From Aliishimia sp039978895 (GTDB taxonomy: Bacteria > Pseudomonadota > Alphaproteobacteria > Rhodobacterales > Rhodobacteraceae), in the NCBI GenBank assembly GCA_039978895.1, contig JBDWAL010000059.1, positions 72,727-136,726 on the forward strand: a DNA stretch of 64,000 bases, given 5' to 3'. Shown here piece after piece: positions 60,802 through 64,000 of this stretch. A program made the translations under genes and the position numbers. Positions within the stretch are counted from its first letter, which is position 1. Every line of letters starts with the position of its first letter. The notes under the pieces are model-generated. The model saw only the letters and a list, made by a program, of their open reading frames with translations. It made no database searches and was not told where the DNA came from.

Positions 60802-61116
60802 CTATGGGCGAGAGTTTACCTTAATTTCCTGCGTGAGCTCCCCGCTGTCGCGATCGAATATCAGGATCCGGTTGTCGGATGTCACCACCGCGTACCATGT
60901 CGGGGCTTGCGTGAAGGCGGTTGTTTCAGTGCCGTCGGGTAAGGTTATGTAGTCTGGAATGGCGATGTCCGGCGCACCAGCGTTCAAGCGGATGACAACC
61001 AATGTAATCATCACTACAAGGCCCACAATCATCGTTGCGGTCAGGGTTGTTACCAAGCGTCGCAAGAACTTTAGGTTGGCGGGCTCTTCCGCCGGAATTT
61101 CGGGATTATTGTCCAT
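60802..61116 (-). CDS. DUF6476 family protein
   Basis: Small membrane protein of 104 residues. A helix at about residues 22-46 (VTTLTATMIVGLVVMITLVV) follows a short cytoplasmic start (MDNNPEIPAEEPANLKFLRR). The rest (ITLPDGTETTAFTQAPTWYA, NRILIFDRDSGELTQ) is probably periplasmic and resembles one blade of a repeat domain. DUF6476 proteins occur in Rhodobacteraceae and have no known function. The start codon overlaps that of the divergent rluD gene. Confidence 0.82.
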   Translation of the reverse strand: MDNNPEIPAEEPANLKFLRRLVTTLTATMIVGLVVMITLVVIRLNAGAPDIAIPDYITLPDGTETTAFTQAPTWYAVVTSDNRILIFDRDSGELTQEIKVNSRP

Positions 61117-62137
61117 GTCGCCTCAAACTATCGCGGTCGAGATCACTGACGCCCCGCCTGCGCGCCTTGATAAGGCATTGGCCTTGTTTGCACCAGTGGA
61201 GGCGCAGCTGAGCCGCTCACGTTTGGTCAAATTAATTGAACAAGGTGCGGTGTCACTGGACGGGGTGATTGTGGATCAGCCCAAAACCAAGGCGCAGCTG
61301 GGCCAAGTTTGGATGATCACCATTGGTGAAGCGGTGGATTATGACACCGTGGCCGAAGATATCCCGCTGGATGTGATCTATGAGGACGACGCGTTGATCG
61401 TGGTCAACAAGCCCGCGGGCATGGTGGTGCATCCGGCACCCGGATCGCCCAATGGCACCTTGGTGAATGCTTTGCTGCATCACTGCGTGGACAGCTTGTC
61501 GGGGATCGGCGGGGAGAAGCGACCGGGCATTGTGCACCGTATCGACAAGGAAACCTCGGGGCTATTGGTCGTGGCCAAGACCGACATTGCGCATCAGGGG
61601 CTGGCTAAGCAGTTCGAGAAGCACACGGTTGAGCGGCGCTACAACGCACTTGTTTACGGCGTGCCTGAGGCATCCGACCCGCGCATCAACGGCCTGCCGG
61701 GGGTGGCGTTTGAACAGAGCAACATCCTGCGCGTGATCGCGAACCTTGCGCGTCACAAGACCGACCGCCAGCGCCAAGCGGTGGTGAAAAACACGGGCCG
61801 TCATGCGGTGACGCGGGCGCGGCTGTTGCAGCGCTTTGGCACGCCGCCTGTGGTGTCCTTGCTGGAGTGCTGGTTGGAAACCGGCCGCACGCATCAAATT
61901 CGCGTGCATATGGCGCATGTCGGACACTCGCTCGTGGGGGATCCGGTTTATGGTGGTCGGCGGAAATTGGCGAAAAATGCGCTGCCAGAGACGGCACAAG
62001 AGGCGATCCGAGCCTTCCCACGTCAAGCGCTTCATGCGGCCACTTTGGGGTTCAAACACCCTGTTTCTGGTGAAATGATGCGGTTTGAGGCGGTTTTGCC
62101 GCCTGATTTTCAAGCGCTTTTAGAGGAATTGGGCTAA
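61115..62137 (+). CDS. rluD: RluA-family 23S rRNA pseudouridine synthase (RluD-like)
   Basis: Enzyme of 340 residues. An S4 RNA-binding domain (ARLDKALALFAPVEAQLSRS, LIEQGAVSLDG; about residues 15-75) precedes the catalytic domain with IVNKPAGMVVHPAPG (about residue 98), the catalytic aspartate in HRIDKETSGLLVVAKT (about residue 139) and ETGRTHQIRVHMAHVGHSL (about residue 258). RluD modifies helix 69 of 23S rRNA. The start is MSPQTIAV; its ATG shares two bases with the start codon of the divergent DUF6476 gene (CATG). Confidence 0.92.
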   Translation: MSPQTIAVEITDAPPARLDKALALFAPVEAQLSRSRLVKLIEQGAVSLDGVIVDQPKTKAQLGQVWMITIGEAVDYDTVAEDIPLDVIYEDDALIVVNKPAGMVVHPAPGSPNGTLVNALLHHCVDSLSGIGGEKRPGIVHRIDKETSGLLVVAKTDIAHQGLAKQFEKHTVERRYNALVYGVPEASDPRINGLPGVAFEQSNILRVIANLARHKTDRQRQAVVKNTGRHAVTRARLLQRFGTPPVVSLLECWLETGRTHQIRVHMAHVGHSLVGDPVYGGRRKLAKNALPETAQEAIRAFPRQALHAATLGFKHPVSGEMMRFEAVLPPDFQALLEELG

Positions 62138-62217
62138 TTTCCTGACATTTATGTGAATAGTCGTAACATACCCCTTAACGAACGACCTCGGGCTTCCTAC
62201 ATTAACTATTGAGAAAG

Positions 62218-62236
62218 GCGCACAGTGTATGTGCGC
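62218..62236 (+). promoter_or_regulatory. Hairpin in the rpoH leader region
   Basis: GCGCACA and TGTGCGC form a perfect 7-bp stem with loop GTGTA, 80 bp before rpoH. It may be an mRNA leader structure (RNA thermometers occur in rpoH leaders elsewhere) or the 3' end of rluD. There is no T-run behind it. Confidence 0.4.
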
Positions 62237-62315
62237 TGCAAAAACTTGAGTAGGGCGCAACCTGCTCATATGTTCATTATCCGTATTGGCACACCTATTA
62301 AGGGGGGCACACACT

Positions 62316-63212
62316 ATGTCGAATTACACATCATTACCAGCTCCAAGCCCTGAACAGGGCCTAAACCGCTATATGCAAGAAATCCGCAAGTTCCCGATGC
62401 TGGAGCCTGAGGAAGAATACATGCTGGCCAAACGTTGGGCCGACGACGAGGACAGCGGTGCGGCGCACAAGCTTGTCACGTCTCACCTGCGCCTCGCGGC
62501 GAAGATCGCTATGGGCTATCGCGGCTACGGCCTGCCGACGGCTGAAGTGATCTCAGAGGCCAACGTGGGCCTGATGCAAGCGGTCAAGAAGTTCGACCCA
62601 GAGAAGGGCTTCCGCCTGTCGACTTATGCAATGTGGTGGATCCGCGCCTCCATTCAGGAATACGTCCTGCGGTCGTGGTCCATGGTGAAGCTGGGCACGA
62701 CGTCGGCGCAAAAGAAGCTATTCTTTAACCTGCGCAAGGCGAAGAACCGCATCGGTGCGTTGGAAGAGGGTGACTTGCGCCCTGAAAACGTATCGCGCAT
62801 CGCCAACGACCTGAACGTGACCGAGAAAGAAGTGATCTCGATGAACCGCCGCATGTCTGGCGGGGACGCATCGTTGAACGCGGTGGTCTCGGCTGACGGC
62901 GAGGGTGCTACGCAGTGGCAAGATTGGTTGGAAGACGAGAACGCTGACCAAGCGAGCGACTATGAGGCCAAAGACGAGATGGAAACCCGCCGCGAATTGC
63001 TGGCGGAGGCCATGGACGTGCTGAATGACCGCGAGAAGGACATTTTGGTGCAACGCCGCTTGCAAGAGAAGGCGATCACGTTGGAAGAGCTGTCCACACA
63101 ATATGACGTATCGCGCGAGCGTATCCGCCAGATTGAGGTCCGCGCCTTTGAGAAGCTGCAAGAACGCATGCGTGAATTGGCGGCGGACAAGGGGCTGCTT
63201 GAGAGCGCCTAA
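62316..63212 (+). CDS. rpoH: Heat-shock sigma factor RpoH (sigma-32)
   Basis: Sigma-70-family factor of 298 residues. Region 1.2/2 includes LNRYMQEIRKFPMLEPEEEY (about residues 16-35), HKLVTSHLRLAAKIAMGYRG and the core-binding/-10 segment RLSTYAMWWIRASIQEYVL. The RpoH box is in SAQKKLFFNLRKAKNRI (about residues 130-146). Region 4 ends with YDVSRERIRQIEVRAFEKL. It directs RNA polymerase to heat-shock promoters. The start is the ATG after AAGGGGGG. Rhodobacteraceae often have two RpoH copies; which one this is cannot be told. Confidence 0.96.
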   Translation: MSNYTSLPAPSPEQGLNRYMQEIRKFPMLEPEEEYMLAKRWADDEDSGAAHKLVTSHLRLAAKIAMGYRGYGLPTAEVISEANVGLMQAVKKFDPEKGFRLSTYAMWWIRASIQEYVLRSWSMVKLGTTSAQKKLFFNLRKAKNRIGALEEGDLRPENVSRIANDLNVTEKEVISMNRRMSGGDASLNAVVSADGEGATQWQDWLEDENADQASDYEAKDEMETRRELLAEAMDVLNDREKDILVQRRLQEKAITLEELSTQYDVSRERIRQIEVRAFEKLQERMRELAADKGLLESA

Positions 63213-63235
63213 CTTTTGCCAAACTGAATTGAGAC

Positions 63236-63263
63236 AAGGGCCGTGCAATGCGCGGCCCTTTTT
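63236..63263 (+). terminator. Intrinsic terminator of rpoH
   Basis: AAGGGCCG and CGGCCCTT form an 8-bp stem with a 9-nt loop, and the run of T residues continues behind it (TTTTT in total). Strong rho-independent terminator, 23 bp after the rpoH stop. Confidence 0.92.
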
Positions 63264-63324
63264 CGTGGTCGCGGGGCGAAGGGCTGTGCCGGATTAAGTA
63301 AGAAGTGATCGAATTGGTGGTTGA

Positions 63325-64000
63325 ATGATGTATTCGCGCGTGACGCCTGTGGTGTTGTTTACGATTTTTTGTCTAAGTGTCACAGGGGCTTACCTGAATG
63401 AAGGGCGCCAGTCCTTAAAGCATCCCGCCGCCATGAGTGAGGCGAAGATGCAGGCACTAGATCTCTATTATACCGAGATGAAACTGGCGTTGCAGGTCGG
63501 GGATAATAGCCGTTTTGAGGAATTGATCACCCGTCAGGTTCTCGACATGGTGACGGATGACGTGGATAGCTTCGAGGTCGACGTACTGCCCCAACCTTAC
63601 CAAGAATTGCGAGACTTGATGCTGAAGGGCAGTGTCGCTTCGGCGCAGGCGTTTTTGATGGCCCACCCAAACTTGGACCTCAACGCCCCGCAAGGGCGCT
63701 ACGGTGCGATGCCGATAATTTGGGCCACAGGGCATATGGATGCAGTTCCTTCAATGGTGAAGTTGCTTTTGGCCCATGGTGCCGATCCCAAAGTGCGCAG
63801 CGAACGCGGCTATAACGTTCTGCACGCGGCGGCCTCACCGTTTAATTACTTCGCAGGCGCGTCGGATGCGGAAAACATGTTGAAATTGCTTCCGGCCGAG
63901 CTGGTGGCGGGCACCACCCAGATGGGGCTCACGCCGTTGCATCTGGCGTTGCTAAATGGGCAGCCAGAGTTGGCGATAAGTTTGCTGGCGCATGGGGCTG
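63325..64000 (+). CDS. Exported ankyrin-repeat protein (partial, runs off the window)
   Basis: Open frame of 225 codons without a stop at the window edge. It starts MMYSRVTPVVLFTIFCLSVT, a likely signal peptide or anchor. A helical segment (MKLALQVGDNSRFEELITRQ) and then ankyrin repeats follow (MVKLLLAHGADPKVRSERGY, NVLHAAASPF, GLTPLHLALLNGQPELAISL). Ankyrin proteins exported by proteobacteria often have unknown protein partners or act beside catalases or in immunity-like roles. Nothing here favours one. The ATG pair follows a weak ribosome-binding site. Confidence 0.78.
   Translation, partial: MMYSRVTPVVLFTIFCLSVTGAYLNEGRQSLKHPAAMSEAKMQALDLYYTEMKLALQVGDNSRFEELITRQVLDMVTDDVDSFEVDVLPQPYQELRDLMLKGSVASAQAFLMAHPNLDLNAPQGRYGAMPIIWATGHMDAVPSMVKLLLAHGADPKVRSERGYNVLHAAASPFNYFAGASDAENMLKLLPAELVAGTTQMGLTPLHLALLNGQPELAISLLAHGA

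Noticed and set aside
1..64000. Prophage, integrative element or insertion sequence
   Set aside because: No integrase, transposase, phage structural gene or flanking direct repeats were seen; gene content is chromosomal throughout.

Overview
The window is a chromosome segment of an alphaproteobacterium, most likely a member of the Rhodobacteraceae (Roseobacter group). The evidence is a DctPQM TRAP transporter, a SAM-II riboswitch in front of metZ, the glyQ-DUF6446-FkbM-glyS-PPDK-like block, FnrL next to hemN and a ccoNOQP/ccoGHIS cluster, the small lineage proteins DUF6324 and DUF6476, CtrA-type sites (TTAA-N7-TTAA), and a tRNA-His gene without an encoded G-1 and with A73. I see no phage, integrase, transposase or CRISPR array.

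Region by region. 0.1-6.4 kb: a seven-gene minus-strand catabolic operon (fumarylacetoacetate-hydrolase-type enzyme, HadB/RutE-like nitroreductase, OsmC-like protein, TRAP uptake system, intradiol dioxygenase) with a divergent YciI-like gene. It looks like uptake and ring cleavage of a hydroxyquinol-like aromatic. 6.4-15 kb: a frameshifted Popeye-like gene, a GST, riboswitch-controlled metZ, folE2, a Lys/Ala/Pro-rich phasin-like protein, trkH and a ThDP-dependent decarboxylase. 15-24 kb: a secreted protease-like protein that has lost its catalytic triad, then the glycyl-tRNA synthetase block and a PPDK-like enzyme. 24-28 kb: a SleB-type wall hydrolase behind a CtrA-type site, then folB (with an extra C-terminal domain), folP and glmM. 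28-36 kb: a DMT exporter, an ArsR/SRPBCC pair with an operator over the start codon, ilvC facing two tandem Lrp regulators, a class V aminotransferase, a UbiH-type hydroxylase, a HAD nucleotidase and a GntR regulator. 36-46 kb: a glycosyltransferase carrying c-di-GMP-binding (MshEN) motifs behind a perfect CtrA site, carA, yqeY, an MsbA-type ABC exporter, a decayed kbp/ygaU pseudogene, a GST, and an acyl-CoA synthetase plus lipase-like hydrolase. 46-60 kb: the low-oxygen block hemN, fnrL, ccoNOQP and ccoGHIS with three FNR boxes, interrupted by a LysR gene facing two overlapping small ORFs. 60-64 kb: a GNAT gene with an internal stop, tRNA-His, a DUF6476/rluD pair whose start codons overlap, rpoH, and the start of an ankyrin-repeat protein.

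How it works together. FnrL probably senses oxygen and switches on the cbb3 oxidase (ccoN operon), its maturation genes (ccoG operon) and anaerobic haem synthesis (hemN). CtrA probably connects the cell cycle to surface polysaccharide and wall hydrolysis. Three genes carry disabling lesions (Popeye-like, kbp, GNAT). The kbp gene has three independent lesions, so genuine decay is likelier there than sequence error.
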